DNA of 64,000 nucleotides from CAWBFD01 sp963788115. Its GTDB lineage: Bacteria > Actinomycetota > Thermoleophilia > Solirubrobacterales > 70-9. The translations under genes and the position numbers were made by a program. Under the pieces are notes generated by a model that was not told where the DNA came from, searched no databases, and saw nothing but the letters and a program-made list of their open reading frames with translations. This document shows, one piece after another, positions 41,803 to 51,019 of the stretch; position 1 is the stretch's first letter; each line of letters opens with the position of its first letter. The stretch is from positions 310,001 through 374,000 of the forward strand of contig CAWBFD010000004.1 of the NCBI GenBank assembly GCA_963788115.1, given 5' to 3'.

Positions 41803-42983
41803 TTGCCGAACGGTAGAGAGGCGCGGACGACGAAGCCGCCGTCAGGGCCAGAGCCGGCTTCGACCTCGCCGCCGTGTGACGCGACGCGCTCGCGCATTCC
41901 AAGGAGGCCATGGCCGGAGCCCGTCCCGGCGCCGTTGACCGACGGCCCGGGGCCGTCGTCTGAGACCTCGACCTCGAGCTCGCGCTCGCCGTAGCGGAGG
42001 GTGATCCGGCTGCGCGCTGGCCCCGCGTGCTTGATCGTGTTCGTGAGCGCCTCCTGGACTATCCGGTAGGCGGAGAGGTCGACGCCCCGAGGCAGGGTCC
42101 GCGGCTGGCCCTCCACAGCAAGGTCGACCTCGAGGCCCCCCTCGCGAGCTCGCTCGAGCAGGCCGTCGAGCTCAGCGAGGCCCGGCTGTGGCTCGCGCAG
42201 CGGAGACCCGCTCTGGTCCCGCAGCACTCCTAGCGAGCTGCGCATATCGGCAAGGGCCGTGCGGGCGGTCTGCTCGATCGAGTCGAGCGCCTCGCGCGCG
42301 CGCTCAGGGTCGCGGTCGAAGACGCGGCGGGCGCCCTGGGCCTGGATCACGATGATGCCAACGCTGTGCGCGACCACGTCGTGGAGCTCGCGCGCGATGC
42401 GGGCGCGCTCATCGCCGACCGCCAGCCGCGTCCGGTGCTCCTGCTCACGCTCGGCCGCCGCGAGGCGGAGGTTGCGCGCCCGGATGTTGCGACCGATGAG
42501 CCAGGGGGTGACGGCGAGCGCGCCGGAGAAGAAGAAGCTGCCGAAGTCAACCTGCCCGGAGACGAACACGATTGCCCAGAAGCCGGCGAGGCCGAGCACC
42601 AATCCGAGCCGTGCCGCGGGGCCGTCGGCGTGGGCGCCGAGGGAGTAGAAAGCGATCGCCCCCGTGGCCAGGGAGGCGAACGGCGGGATCTCGGTCTTGG
42701 AGCCGTCCGCGGGAAAGCTGAACAGGCTGCCGTCGAGGGCCTCGTTCGCCAATCCCGTGACGACCAGGATGCACACGACCGCGAGCGGCGCCCGTCGGCG
42801 CCAGGCGAGGGGGATCGTGAGCAATAGCCCGCCGATCAGGTTTACGGCGTTCGCCTCGGGTCCCGGCTGATTACCGAGCAGGAACTGGAGCTCGATCAGC
42901 GTCGCCAGGGCGAGTGCGATCAGCGCGTCGACCAGCCGAGGGTCGAGTGAACGCAGGCGACTGACGAGGCCCGAGGATCGCAT
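41799..42983 (-). CDS. NarL-type sensor histidine kinase
   Basis: 394 residues. Five or so hydrophobic segments occupy the first 165 residues and act as a membrane sensor. The HisKA_3 box ERARIARELHDVVAHSVGII contains the phosphorylated His (near 218), and an HATPase domain follows (YRIVQEALTNTIKHA and a GLLGMRERV G-box). The start is ATG 42983, with TACGGT six bases upstream. The kinase is followed at once by its response regulator. Confidence 0.93.
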   Translation of the reverse strand: MRSSGLVSRLRSLDPRLVDALIALALATLIELQFLLGNQPGPEANAVNLIGGLLLTIPLAWRRRAPLAVVCILVVTGLANEALDGSLFSFPADGSKTEIPPFASLATGAIAFYSLGAHADGPAARLGLVLGLAGFWAIVFVSGQVDFGSFFFSGALAVTPWLIGRNIRARNLRLAAAEREQEHRTRLAVGDERARIARELHDVVAHSVGIIVIQAQGARRVFDRDPERAREALDSIEQTARTALADMRSSLGVLRDQSGSPLREPQPGLAELDGLLERAREGGLEVDLAVEGQPRTLPRGVDLSAYRIVQEALTNTIKHAGPARSRITLRYGERELEVEVSDDGPGPSVNGAGTGSGHGLLGMRERVASHGGEVEAGSGPDGGFVVRASLPFGK

Positions 42984-42989
42984 GGGCCC

Positions 42990-42995
42990 ACCGTA
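42990..42995 (-). promoter_or_regulatory. -10 element of the histidine kinase operon (leaderless type)
   Basis: TACGGT on the - strand ends 6 bases before ATG 42983, with no ribosome binding site between. Confidence 0.45.
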
Positions 42996-43039
42996 GCGCC
43001 GCCCGGCGCCGCGCTCACCCTCCGTGCGGACGAGCCGGA

Positions 43040-43057
43040 GTCCTCCGCAAGGAGGAC
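43040..43057. other. Hairpin in the kinase-MMPL divergent gap
   Basis: GTCCTCC (43040-43046) and GGAGGAC (43051-43057) form a perfect 7-bp stem with a GCAA loop. Outer arms TCCGTG and CACGGA extend a cruciform. It lies in the 195-base gap ahead of the MMPL gene and could be a response-regulator site. Confidence 0.35.
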
Positions 43058-43128
43058 CTTTCCGCGCCACGGATCGTCCCCGGGGCGGTCGGCAGATCGC
43101 GCTTCAGGCCGACGACGGATCGCGGTCC

Positions 43129-43134
43129 TTGACC
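43129..43134 (+). promoter_or_regulatory. Possible -35 box of the MMPL gene
   Basis: TTGACC is the best -35-like sequence of the window, but the hexamer 17-18 bases downstream (CTCGAT/TCGATG) is a poor -10. A regulator might be needed for transcription. Confidence 0.35.
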
Positions 43135-43178
43135 GATCCTCAGGGCCATCCCTCGATGAACGCCAGAAGGAGACACCG

Positions 43179-45383
43179 ATGACCGACCGACGAGCTCACA
43201 GCCCAGCCGCAGACCGTGCGGGACGCGGCCTCAAGACCCTCACGAGTTGGGTGCTCGCACACAAGCGCGCGGTCGCAGTCTTCTGGATCGTGCTCACGAT
43301 TGCCGGAATGTTCGGGGCCTCGCGCGTCACGGACCAGCTCGACGACCAGTTCAGCATGCCCTCGAGCGAGGCCTTCGCCACGAACCAGGAGATCGAGGAG
43401 CGCTTCTCCTCGGGCGGGGTGGTGGAGCCCTTGGTCGCCGTCGCCGAGCTGCCCGCGGGGGTGAGCGCCGACGATGCGGCCGTGCGCTCCGACCTGCGCC
43501 GGCTCGAGGATCGGCTCACGGACGCCCTGCCCGGCGCACGGGTTGCCTCCTACGGCTCCACGGGCGATGACGCCTTCGTCTCCGACGACGGGCGGACGAC
43601 GTACGCGATCGTCCACCCGAAGCTCGACATCGACGCCCCGGGGGCCGGTCCTCCCGAAATCGACGCCGAAATGATCGAGGATGCCCAGCGGGCGGCCGGC
43701 GGCGCCACCGTGGGCGGCGCCCACGTGATGCTGACGGGCCGAGCGCCGCTCGAGCAGGCGCCGGAGGAGGAGAGCGGCACGCCCTCTTTCCTCAACGAGA
43801 CCCTCGTCGCCGGCGTGGGCGCGCTGGCGGTGCTCACGTTCGTGTTCGCGTCCGCCCTCGCCGTGGTCCCGCTGCTGATGGCGATCGTCGCCATCCCGAT
43901 CACGCTGCTCGCGGTCCTCGGGCTGACGGCGATCACCGACGTCTCCTTCATCGTCGTCTTCCTCGTCTCGCTGATCGGACTCGGGATCGCGATCGACTAC
44001 GCGCTGATCGTGGTCATGCGCTGGCGCGAGGAGCGTGAGCGAGGCCTCTCGAACGAGGAGGCGATCCAGGCCGCGGTCAGGACCTCAGGGCGCGCTGTGC
44101 TGTTCAGCGGCACCACCGTGGCGATCGGCCTGCTGGCGGCGCTCGTGCTGCCCATCCCCTTCCTGCAGTCGATGGCCTATGGGGGCCTGCTGATCCCACT
44201 GGTCTCGGTGGCGGTCGCGCTGACCATGCTCCCGGTCGTGCTCGCCACCATCGGACCGCGCGCCGATCGGCGCCGGCTGCGGCGCACCGAGCGCGCCGAG
44301 CGCCACTGGGCGAGCTGGGCCCGGCTCATCATCCGCCACCGCGTGATCGCCGTCGTCGCCGGGGCGGCCGTCCTTGTCGCTCTCATCGCGGTTGCCAGCG
44401 GGATGATCCTGGGCGATCCGGAGGCCGACTCGCTGGGCGGCTCGGGAGAGGCGAGGGCCGGGCTCGAGACGCTCGAGCGCTCCGGGATCGGCGCCTCGCC
44501 GCTCACCCCGATCGAGGTCATCGCGCCGGCGGAGGACGCAGATCGCACCGCAGGTGCGCTCGCAGAGGCCGACGGCGTCCGCGCCGCCACCGCGCCTCGG
44601 GGCTCCGAGTGGACGAGCGGTGGCCGCTCGGTGATCGAGGTGTTCACCACGACCGACACGAGCTCGACCGAGGGCCGCGACGCGGTCGGCGCGGTGCGTT
44701 CTGCCGCGGACGATCTTCCTGCGGTCGGTGTGGGCGGCCCGACGGCCCTTCAGATCGACTGGGTCGACGACGTGTACGGGTCGTTTCCGCTGATGCTCGG
44801 CCTGATCTCGTTGATCACGTTCGTGCTCCTGGCACGAGCGTTCCGCTCGGTCGTCCTGCCCTTGAAGGCGATCGCGATGAACCTGCTCTCCGTGTTCGCG
44901 ACCTGGGGTGTGGTGACACTCGTCTGGCAGGAGGGATTTGCGACCAACGCCCTGTTCGGGGTCGATCCCACCGGCTCGGTGGCGTTCTGGGCGCCGATGA
45001 TCATCTTCGCCTTCATCTACGGGCTGTCGATGGACTACGAGGTGTTCATCCTCGCCCGCATGCGCGAGGAGTACGAGCGCACGGGGTCCACGAACGAGGC
45101 CGTGGTGCGCGGCATCGCCAGCACCGGCCGCCTGGTGACGAGCGCGGCCCTGATCGTCTTCCTGGCGTTCGCCTCGATGGCGACGGCGGACGAGCTCGAC
45201 GTGAAGATGCTCGCCACCGGGCTCGGCGCCGGGGTGCTGCTGGATGCGCTGGTGGTGCGCTCGCTCCTGGTCCCGGCGACGGTCTCGTGGCTGGGGCGCT
45301 GGAACTGGTGGATGCCCGAGCCGGTTCGGAGGTTCCTGCGCCTGCCGGCGCCCTCGCCCCGCCCCGCGCTCGAGCGCACGTGA
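43179..45383 (+). CDS. MMPL-family (RND) exporter
   Basis: 734 residues. Twelve transmembrane segments are arranged as 1 + 5, a large extracytoplasmic loop, 1 + 5, as in MmpL3-type proteins. A periplasmic-type domain occupies about 50-200 and a second 430-530. The helices carry the proton-relay pair GIAIDYALI and YGLSMDYEVFILARMREEY. Members export lipids or drugs. ATG 43179 has an AGAAGGAG site. It is probably controlled by the adjacent two-component genes; that link is by position only. The C-terminal 20 residues are Pro-rich. Confidence 0.92.
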   Translation: MTDRRAHSPAADRAGRGLKTLTSWVLAHKRAVAVFWIVLTIAGMFGASRVTDQLDDQFSMPSSEAFATNQEIEERFSSGGVVEPLVAVAELPAGVSADDAAVRSDLRRLEDRLTDALPGARVASYGSTGDDAFVSDDGRTTYAIVHPKLDIDAPGAGPPEIDAEMIEDAQRAAGGATVGGAHVMLTGRAPLEQAPEEESGTPSFLNETLVAGVGALAVLTFVFASALAVVPLLMAIVAIPITLLAVLGLTAITDVSFIVVFLVSLIGLGIAIDYALIVVMRWREERERGLSNEEAIQAAVRTSGRAVLFSGTTVAIGLLAALVLPIPFLQSMAYGGLLIPLVSVAVALTMLPVVLATIGPRADRRRLRRTERAERHWASWARLIIRHRVIAVVAGAAVLVALIAVASGMILGDPEADSLGGSGEARAGLETLERSGIGASPLTPIEVIAPAEDADRTAGALAEADGVRAATAPRGSEWTSGGRSVIEVFTTTDTSSTEGRDAVGAVRSAADDLPAVGVGGPTALQIDWVDDVYGSFPLMLGLISLITFVLLARAFRSVVLPLKAIAMNLLSVFATWGVVTLVWQEGFATNALFGVDPTGSVAFWAPMIIFAFIYGLSMDYEVFILARMREEYERTGSTNEAVVRGIASTGRLVTSAALIVFLAFASMATADELDVKMLATGLGAGVLLDALVVRSLLVPATVSWLGRWNWWMPEPVRRFLRLPAPSPRPALERT

Positions 45384-45393
45384 GCGCTGGATC

Positions 45394-45741
45394 TCAGTCG
45401 AGGCGTGGCTCGACCGAGTCGATTCGCCCGGAGGCGTTCAGGATGCTCGTAAGCAGGCCGGGAAACCGAGCCTCCAGGTCCTCGGTCCGGAGCGTGTTGA
45501 GGCGCGCGGTCCCGTGCTGCCGCTGGCGAATGACGCCGGCCTCTCTCAGCACCCTGAAGTGATGAGTGCAGGTGGACTTCGACACCGGGACGTCGAAGCT
45601 TCCGCAGCTCGGCTCCTCGCCGGAGGCAGCGAGAGCGGCGACCATGCTCAGGCGCACCGGGTCGCTGAGCGCGTGCAGCACCGCTCCGAGCTCGATCTCC
45701 TCTCGGCTGGGGTGGGCGATCTCTGCGATCTCGACCGGCAT
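45394..45741 (-). CDS. ArsR-family winged-helix repressor
   Basis: 115 residues with a winged-helix DNA-binding fold (LHALSDPVRLSMVAALAASGEE, then SKSTCTHHFRVLREAGVI and RQHGTARLNTL for the wing). Two cysteines (PSCGSFD and STCTHH) are present but do not form an obvious metal site. It is divergent from the DHA2 exporter gene and the gap carries two matching palindromes, so it is likely an auto-repressor and exporter regulator. The start is ATG 45741, with GGAGAAG upstream. Confidence 0.92.
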   Translation of the reverse strand: MPVEIAEIAHPSREEIELGAVLHALSDPVRLSMVAALAASGEEPSCGSFDVPVSKSTCTHHFRVLREAGVIRQRQHGTARLNTLRTEDLEARFPGLLTSILNASGRIDSVEPRLD

Positions 45742-45760
45742 GCTCTTCTCCGGGTCATTG

Positions 45761-45776
45761 TACGACGATCATCGTA
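45761..45776. promoter_or_regulatory. Operator palindrome 1 (TACGA-N6-TCGTA)
   Basis: TACGA at 45761-45765 and TCGTA at 45772-45776, six bases apart, overlap a TTGTAC (45759-45764) that could be the -35 box of the exporter gene. Confidence 0.6.
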
Positions 45777-45787
45777 GTTATGCTACG

Positions 45788-45805
45788 GTACGACAGTCAT
45801 CGTAC
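45788..45805. promoter_or_regulatory. Operator palindrome 2 (GTACGA-N6-TCGTAC)
   Basis: A perfect 6-base-arm palindrome, centred 28 bp (nearly three turns) from the first. It overlaps TTGTAC on the - strand (45807-45802), which with TAGCAT 16 bases further forms the probable arsR promoter. Confidence 0.65.
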
Positions 45806-45829
45806 AACGTTTGAAAGCGAGAGGTCCGC

Positions 45830-47344
45830 ATGAGTGACGCCATCCGATCGATCGGCTCGGCCGCGCCTGCAGCGGAGGGCGACCGAACACGCTGGATCGC
45901 CCTCTACGTCCTCTGCGTCGGGATGCTGATGATCGTCCTCGACGCCACGATCGTCAACGTCGCGCTGCCCTCGATCCAGAGCGATCTCGGGTTCTCGCAA
46001 TCGAGCCTCGCCTGGGTCGTGAATGCGTATCTGATCCCCTTCGGCGGCCTGCTGCTGCTCGCCGGCCGGCTCGGTGACCTGATCAGCCGCAGGGGCGTCT
46101 TCCTCGTCGGGCTCGCGATCTTCACGGGCGCCTCGCTCCTGTGCGCCCTCGCCCAGAGCCAGGAGGTCCTGATCGGAGCGCGGTTCGTGCAGGGCGCCGG
46201 CGGGGCACTCACCTCGGCGGTGATCCTGGGAATGATCGTGACGATGTTCCCCGAGCCTCGTGAGCAAGCGAAGGCGATCGGGGTCTACAGCTTCGTCGCC
46301 TCGGCCGGCGCCTCCATCGGCCTGCTCGCCGGCGGCGTCCTCACCGAGGCGATCAACTGGCACTGGATCTTCTTCGTCAACCTGCCGATCGGCCTCGCCA
46401 CGGCGCTGCTCGCAATCCGGCTGATCGAGCGCGACAAGGGGATCGGCTTCGGGCATGGAGCGGACATCCTCGGCGCGGTGCTCGTGACCTCGTCGCTGAT
46501 GCTGCTCGTCTATACGATCGTCGAGGCGGCCGACTACGGCTGGGGCTCGGCGCACACGCTCGGGTTCGGAGCCGGAGCGCTCGCCCTCGGAGCCGCGTTC
46601 CTGGTTCGCGAAAGCCGCACCTCGAACCCGCTGATCCCGCTGCGAATCTTCCGTTCCCGCAACGTCTCGGGCGCGAACCTGATTCAGATGCTGATGGTCG
46701 CTGGCCTGTTCGGGATGTTCTTCCTCGGCAGCCTCTACATGGAGCGGGTGCTCGGCTACGACGCGCTCGAGATCGGGCTCGCGTTCCTCCCGGTGGCATT
46801 GCTCATCGGCGTCCTCTCGCTCGGCTTCTCGGCGCGCCTCAACCTCCGGTTCGGCGCCAGGACAACCCTGCTCCCCGGGCTCGTCCTGGTCGCCGCCGGC
46901 CTGCTGCTGTTCACACGGGTTCCCGTCGATGCCGAGTACGTCCCCGACATCCTCCCGACGATGATCCTGTTCGGCATCGGGGCCGGCCTCGCCTTCCCGT
47001 CGCTGGCCACCCTCGCCATGTCGGGCGCCACGCGCAGCGACTCGGGCCTCGCCTCGGGGTTGGTCAACACGAGCCTGCAGGTCGGCGGCGCCCTCGGCCT
47101 GGCGGTGCTCGCCACGCTTTCGACCACGCGAACCGACACGCTGCTGGCCAGCGGGGAACCCACCGCGTCGGCCCTCACGGACGGCTATCAGCTCGCCTTC
47201 GCGATCGGCGTCGGACTGGTCGTCGCTGCAATCGCTGTCGCCGTCGCCGGCCTCCGACCGGAGGCCGGCGTCTCGGAGGCAGTCGAGGAGGATGCCGGGG
47301 TCGAGGTGGGCGAGGCGGAGGCCGCGTACTCGGAGGCGGCGTAA
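45830..47344 (+). CDS. DHA2-family MFS drug exporter
   Basis: 504 residues with 14 predicted transmembrane helices. MIVLDATIVNVALPSIQSDL (TM1 signature), LLLLAGRLGDLISRRGVF (motif A) and GAGGALTSAVILGMIV (motif C) identify the EmrB/QacA type. It expels hydrophobic compounds by proton antiport. The C-terminus is an acidic tail. It is under the divergent ArsR-type repressor by position and operator layout. ATG 45830 follows a GAGAGGTC weak ribosome site. Confidence 0.95.
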   Translation: MSDAIRSIGSAAPAAEGDRTRWIALYVLCVGMLMIVLDATIVNVALPSIQSDLGFSQSSLAWVVNAYLIPFGGLLLLAGRLGDLISRRGVFLVGLAIFTGASLLCALAQSQEVLIGARFVQGAGGALTSAVILGMIVTMFPEPREQAKAIGVYSFVASAGASIGLLAGGVLTEAINWHWIFFVNLPIGLATALLAIRLIERDKGIGFGHGADILGAVLVTSSLMLLVYTIVEAADYGWGSAHTLGFGAGALALGAAFLVRESRTSNPLIPLRIFRSRNVSGANLIQMLMVAGLFGMFFLGSLYMERVLGYDALEIGLAFLPVALLIGVLSLGFSARLNLRFGARTTLLPGLVLVAAGLLLFTRVPVDAEYVPDILPTMILFGIGAGLAFPSLATLAMSGATRSDSGLASGLVNTSLQVGGALGLAVLATLSTTRTDTLLASGEPTASALTDGYQLAFAIGVGLVVAAIAVAVAGLRPEAGVSEAVEEDAGVEVGEAEAAYSEAA

Positions 47345-47501
47345 ACCGCCGACGCCACCCGCGCATCCGGCGCGGCGAGAGCAGCTGACCAGCCCGGGCG
47401 TGTCGGGCGGGCTCGTGAGCGATGAATCGAGGCGCGGCCGGACGTCTCAACGGACGAGGCGGGCCGCCAGCGACAATGTGACGCAGAATGGGACACGCCG
47501 G

Positions 47502-48416
47502 ATGAGGCGAGAGCGGACGGACAGCGCCGGGGAGCCCGCGATCACGATGCGTGGGTTCGTGAAGCGGTTCGGGCCGATCACGGCTGTCGACGGCCTCGAT
47601 CTCGAGGTGCCGTCGGGGACCTGCGTCGGCCTGCTCGGCCCCAACGGTGCCGGCAAGTCGACGACGATGAAGGCGCTCACCGCGCAGGTGATTCCGGATG
47701 AGGGCGCGCTCGAGGTGCTCGGCTACCGCCTCCCGGAGGATTCGAAGCAGGCGCGCGCCGAGATGGGGGTCTCCCCCCAGCTCGACAACCTCGACGTCTC
47801 GCTGACGGTCGAGCAGAACCTGCTCGTGTTCGCCTACCTCTACCGCCTTCCCGCCGAGGGTCGGAGGCCCGCCATCGAGCGCGCGCTCGAGATCGCGAAT
47901 CTCGGCGACCGCCGCGACGCCAAGGTCGACCAGCTGAGCGGCGGCATGCGGCGCCGCCTGTTGATCGCGCGTGCCCTGCTGCACCAGCCGCGGCTCCTGC
48001 TGCTGGACGAGCCCACCGTCGGGCTCGACCCGCAGGTCCGCCAGGGTCTGTGGGCGCTGATCGACGGCCTGCGCTCCGAGGGCGTCTCGATCCTGATGAG
48101 CACCCATTACATCGAGGAGGCCGAGCGCCTCTGCGACGAGGTCACGATCATGTCGCACGGGCGGGCGGTCGCGGTCGGCCCGCCGAGCGAGCTGATCGCG
48201 GAGCACGCCGGGAGCGAGGCGATCGAGGTCTACGGACCGCCGACGCGGCTGATCGAGGTCGAACAGATCGCGCAGACCCGCGGCTGGAGCACTCGCCGCA
48301 CCGGGACCTCCGTCTCCATCCTGCACGCGAACGGCGACACCGGGCTCGATGGCGAGCGCCGCGTCACCAATCTCGAGGACGTCTTCGTGCTGCTCACCGG
48401 CGAGGAGATCACCTGA
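47502..48416 (+). CDS. ABC transporter ATP-binding protein (NodI/DrrA-like)
   Basis: 304 residues. Walker A is GPNGAGKST, the signature LSGGMRRRL, Walker B LLLLDEP, and the switch His in MSTHYIEEAE. An 80-residue C-terminal domain follows. The order resembles NodI and daunorubicin-type ATPases that pair with an ABC-2 permease. ATG 47502 gives the family N-terminus. It overlaps the permease start by one base (TGATG), so both are translated together. Confidence 0.93.
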   Translation: MRRERTDSAGEPAITMRGFVKRFGPITAVDGLDLEVPSGTCVGLLGPNGAGKSTTMKALTAQVIPDEGALEVLGYRLPEDSKQARAEMGVSPQLDNLDVSLTVEQNLLVFAYLYRLPAEGRRPAIERALEIANLGDRRDAKVDQLSGGMRRRLLIARALLHQPRLLLLDEPTVGLDPQVRQGLWALIDGLRSEGVSILMSTHYIEEAERLCDEVTIMSHGRAVAVGPPSELIAEHAGSEAIEVYGPPTRLIEVEQIAQTRGWSTRRTGTSVSILHANGDTGLDGERRVTNLEDVFVLLTGEEIT

Positions 48417-49210
48417 TGGCTTCGATTCCCGCCCGACGCCGCCTGCGCCGACTCGAACCCAGCGCGCTTCAGGGCGTGATGGTGCGGGAGGTCGTCAACT
48501 TCTCCTCGTTCTGGCGCTCCTCCACGTTCTCCTCGACCGTCGACCCGACGGTGTATCTCCTCGCGTTCGGCTTCGGCTTCGGCTCGCTGGTCGGCACGGT
48601 AGCCGGCTACGACTACATCGACTTCGTCGGCACCGGGATCGTGGCCACGACCGTCCTCTTCGCCGGCGCCTTCCCCGCCATGTACTCGACCTTCGTGAAG
48701 TACGAGTTCCAACACACATACGACGCAATCCTCGCCGCGCCGGTCGACACGGAGGAGCTGGTGACGGGCGAGGCGCTCTGGATCGCCGTCCGTACCGGTG
48801 TCTACGGGACAGTGCCGATGCTCGTGGCGATGATCTTCGGGCTCGAGCCGAGCTGGGGGATGCTGCTCGTTCCGCTGATCGCGGCGTTGGCCGGGTTCGG
48901 CTGGGCGGCATGCGGGATCTTCATCGCCGGCAGGGCCAAGAACATCGAGAGCTTCGCGTACTGGCAAAGCGGCCTGCTGACGCCGATGTTCCTCGTCGCC
49001 GGAACGTTCTTCCCGCTCGAGGAGCTGCCGCAGTGGGCGCAGGTGCTCGGCAACCTGAACCCGCTCTACCACTGCGTCGAGCTGGTCCGCGAAGCCGTCT
49101 TCGGCTTCGACGGCTGGGGAGCGCTCGGGAACGTCGCCTTCCTGGTCGCCTTCGCGCTGATCATGTGGCGCCTGGCAATCCATTACATGGAGCGCCGGCT
49201 GATCCTCTGA
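48416..49210 (+). CDS. ABC-2 type permease (NodJ-like)
   Basis: 264 residues with six transmembrane helices. VDPTVYLLAFGFGFGSLVG, then YDAILAAPVDTEELVTGEALW (the conserved coupling region), and LTPMFLVAGTFFPLEELP match the ABC-2 family. It forms the membrane part of an exporter with the ATPase encoded upstream. The start is ATG 48416, coupled to the ATPase stop codon. Confidence 0.93.
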   Translation: MASIPARRRLRRLEPSALQGVMVREVVNFSSFWRSSTFSSTVDPTVYLLAFGFGFGSLVGTVAGYDYIDFVGTGIVATTVLFAGAFPAMYSTFVKYEFQHTYDAILAAPVDTEELVTGEALWIAVRTGVYGTVPMLVAMIFGLEPSWGMLLVPLIAALAGFGWAACGIFIAGRAKNIESFAYWQSGLLTPMFLVAGTFFPLEELPQWAQVLGNLNPLYHCVELVREAVFGFDGWGALGNVAFLVAFALIMWRLAIHYMERRLIL

Positions 49211-49235
49211 GGGGAGTCCCTGGCTCGCCTCCCGG

Positions 49236-49709
49236 CTACAGCTCCCGCTCGTAGTAGAAGTTGATCGGGCCGTCCGGCTTGCCCTCGCGGTTGCTGAACC
49301 CGAGACTCTCATAGAGGGCGCGCGCGGCCACATCCTCCTCGCTCGTGCCGAGGTCCATGTAATCGGCTCCCTCGCTGCGAGCGAGCTCGATCGCAGCCTC
49401 CATCAGCGCCCGCCCGAGCCCTTGTCCGCGCCGGTCGGGGATCACATAGAGCTCCGCCAGGTAGCACTCGAGCCCGGCGGACCAGATCGAGGGACGGAAG
49501 CGCAACACCGCCAGGCCGTCCGGCCCATCCCCCGCGAGGACGACGGCGGTGTCACCAGCGGCAAAAAGCTGCCGGAACCGGTCCCCAAGCGCGTCGGGGC
49601 CGGGCGTCACATCGTCGTACTCGGCGTTGAAATCATGGAGGAGTCGGCCGATGCACGCGGCGTCCGCGATGGTCGCGCGCCGGACGCTCATCTCACCGGG
49701 ATCCGTCAT
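49236..49709 (-). CDS. GNAT-family N-acetyltransferase
   Basis: 157 residues. The acetyl-CoA site is the V-x-P-x-x-R-G-x-G-x-G/A segment LYVIPDRRGQGLGRALM, with LYESLGFSNREG at the end. The substrate is unknown. The start ATG 49709 has AGGAGG seven bases upstream. It is convergent with the ABC permease gene, 25 bases away. Confidence 0.92.
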   Translation of the reverse strand: MTDPGEMSVRRATIADAACIGRLLHDFNAEYDDVTPGPDALGDRFRQLFAAGDTAVVLAGDGPDGLAVLRFRPSIWSAGLECYLAELYVIPDRRGQGLGRALMEAAIELARSEGADYMDLGTSEEDVAARALYESLGFSNREGKPDGPINFYYEREL

Positions 49710-49911
49710 CGCTACGCCTCCTCTCCGTCGAGGTCAAGTTGATCGCGGAGGAGTATGTTGCTGATGCCGTCGGTCTTCGACATCGCGGGGGTCGCCTGGC
49801 GGCCGCGCGGCGTCTACGCGAGGAGGCCTAGGTGTGGGCGCCGGGGCCGATGATTCTCGGCGCGCATCGCCGTCATAGTGAAAACCACCCGCTACCCGCA
49901 AGGGAGATCCG

Positions 49912-50562
49912 ATGAGAAAGCTCGCTGTGAACACGTTCATGTCGCTGGATGGAGTGATGCAGGGGCCCGGTGGGCCGGACGAGGATCCCAGCGGCGGGTT
50001 CACCTACGGCGGCTGGGGCGTCAACTACATGGACGACGAGATGATGGACCAGGTGGCCAAGGCGACGCCATACGAGCTGCTGCTCGGCCGCGGGACCTAC
50101 GAGATCTTCGCGGCGCACTGGCCGTACGACGAGGGCCCGATCGCCAACCACCTCAACAGCACCCGCAAGCACGTCGCCTCGACCACGCTGGAGCGGGTGG
50201 ATTGGAACAACTCCACCCTGATCACCGGCGATGTCGCCGACTACGTCGCAACGCTCAAGAGTCAGGACGGTCCCGAGATCCAGGTCCACGGCAGCCCCGG
50301 TCTCATCCAGACGTTGCTCGAGCACGACCTCATCGACGAGTTCCGCATGTGGATCTTTCCCGTCGTGATCGGCACCGGCAAGCGCTTCTTCGGTGACGGC
50401 ACCACGCCCGCGGGGCTGAAGCTGGTCGACAGCAAGGTCACCAAGACCGGCGTCACGATCAACACCTACGAAAGAGCGGGTGACATCGAGCGCGGGTCGT
50501 TCGAATTCGACGAGCCGACCGAGGCGGAGCTCGAGCGTCGCAAACGCCTCGCGAGGGCCTAG
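49912..50562 (+). CDS. Dihydrofolate-reductase-like (RibD C-terminal) protein
   Basis: 216 residues. MRKLAVNTFMSLDGVMQGPGG, LLLGRGTYEIFAAHWP and EIQVHGSPGLIQTLLEHDLIDEFRM, LFGxG (FFGDGT) match the RibD_C/YyaP family, which resembles DHFR and binds NADPH. Its true reaction is unknown. ATG 49912 has an AAGGGAGA ribosome site. The C-terminus is Glu/Arg-rich. Confidence 0.9.
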   Translation: MRKLAVNTFMSLDGVMQGPGGPDEDPSGGFTYGGWGVNYMDDEMMDQVAKATPYELLLGRGTYEIFAAHWPYDEGPIANHLNSTRKHVASTTLERVDWNNSTLITGDVADYVATLKSQDGPEIQVHGSPGLIQTLLEHDLIDEFRMWIFPVVIGTGKRFFGDGTTPAGLKLVDSKVTKTGVTINTYERAGDIERGSFEFDEPTEAELERRKRLARA

Positions 50563-50614
50563 CTCAGGTTGCGAGTCAGGTATCGGTTCACGACCGAAGG
50601 GAGTGACCTGAGCC

Positions 50615-51019
50615 ATGGCCGATGACGAGGCACAGATCCGGGCTCTGATCGAGCGCTGGGCCGACGCCGTGCACAGCGGCGAGATGGACCGTGTCCTCGC
50701 CGATCACGCCGACGACATCGTGATGTTCGATGTGCCGCCGCCGTACGAGGGTGTCCGGGGCATCGAGGCCTACCGCGAGACCTGGCCGCCGTTCTTCGAG
50801 TGGCAGGCGCGCGGCGCCTCGTTCGAGATCGTGTCCCTCGAGGTCACCGCCGGCGACGAGGTCGCCTGGGCGCACGCACTGCTGCGCTGCGGGATGCCGC
50901 AGGAGCTCGCCGACAATCCCGACAACCGCTTGCGACTCACCCTCGGCCTGCGCAAGGAGCACGGGCGATGGGTTGTCGCCCACGAGCACCACTCGTTCCC
51001 CCTCGCTGTGGAGGGTTAG
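50615..51019 (+). CDS. SnoaL/NTF2-like protein
   Basis: 134 residues of the NTF2-like fold: IRALIERWADAVHSGEMDRVLA, then DDIVMFDVPPPYEGVRG, and RWVVAHEHHSFPL. Such proteins include SnoaL cyclases, ketosteroid isomerase relatives and association domains. The start ATG 50615 has GGGAGTG upstream. The 3' end overlaps the convergent methyltransferase gene by four bases. Confidence 0.9.
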   Translation: MADDEAQIRALIERWADAVHSGEMDRVLADHADDIVMFDVPPPYEGVRGIEAYRETWPPFFEWQARGASFEIVSLEVTAGDEVAWAHALLRCGMPQELADNPDNRLRLTLGLRKEHGRWVVAHEHHSFPLAVEG

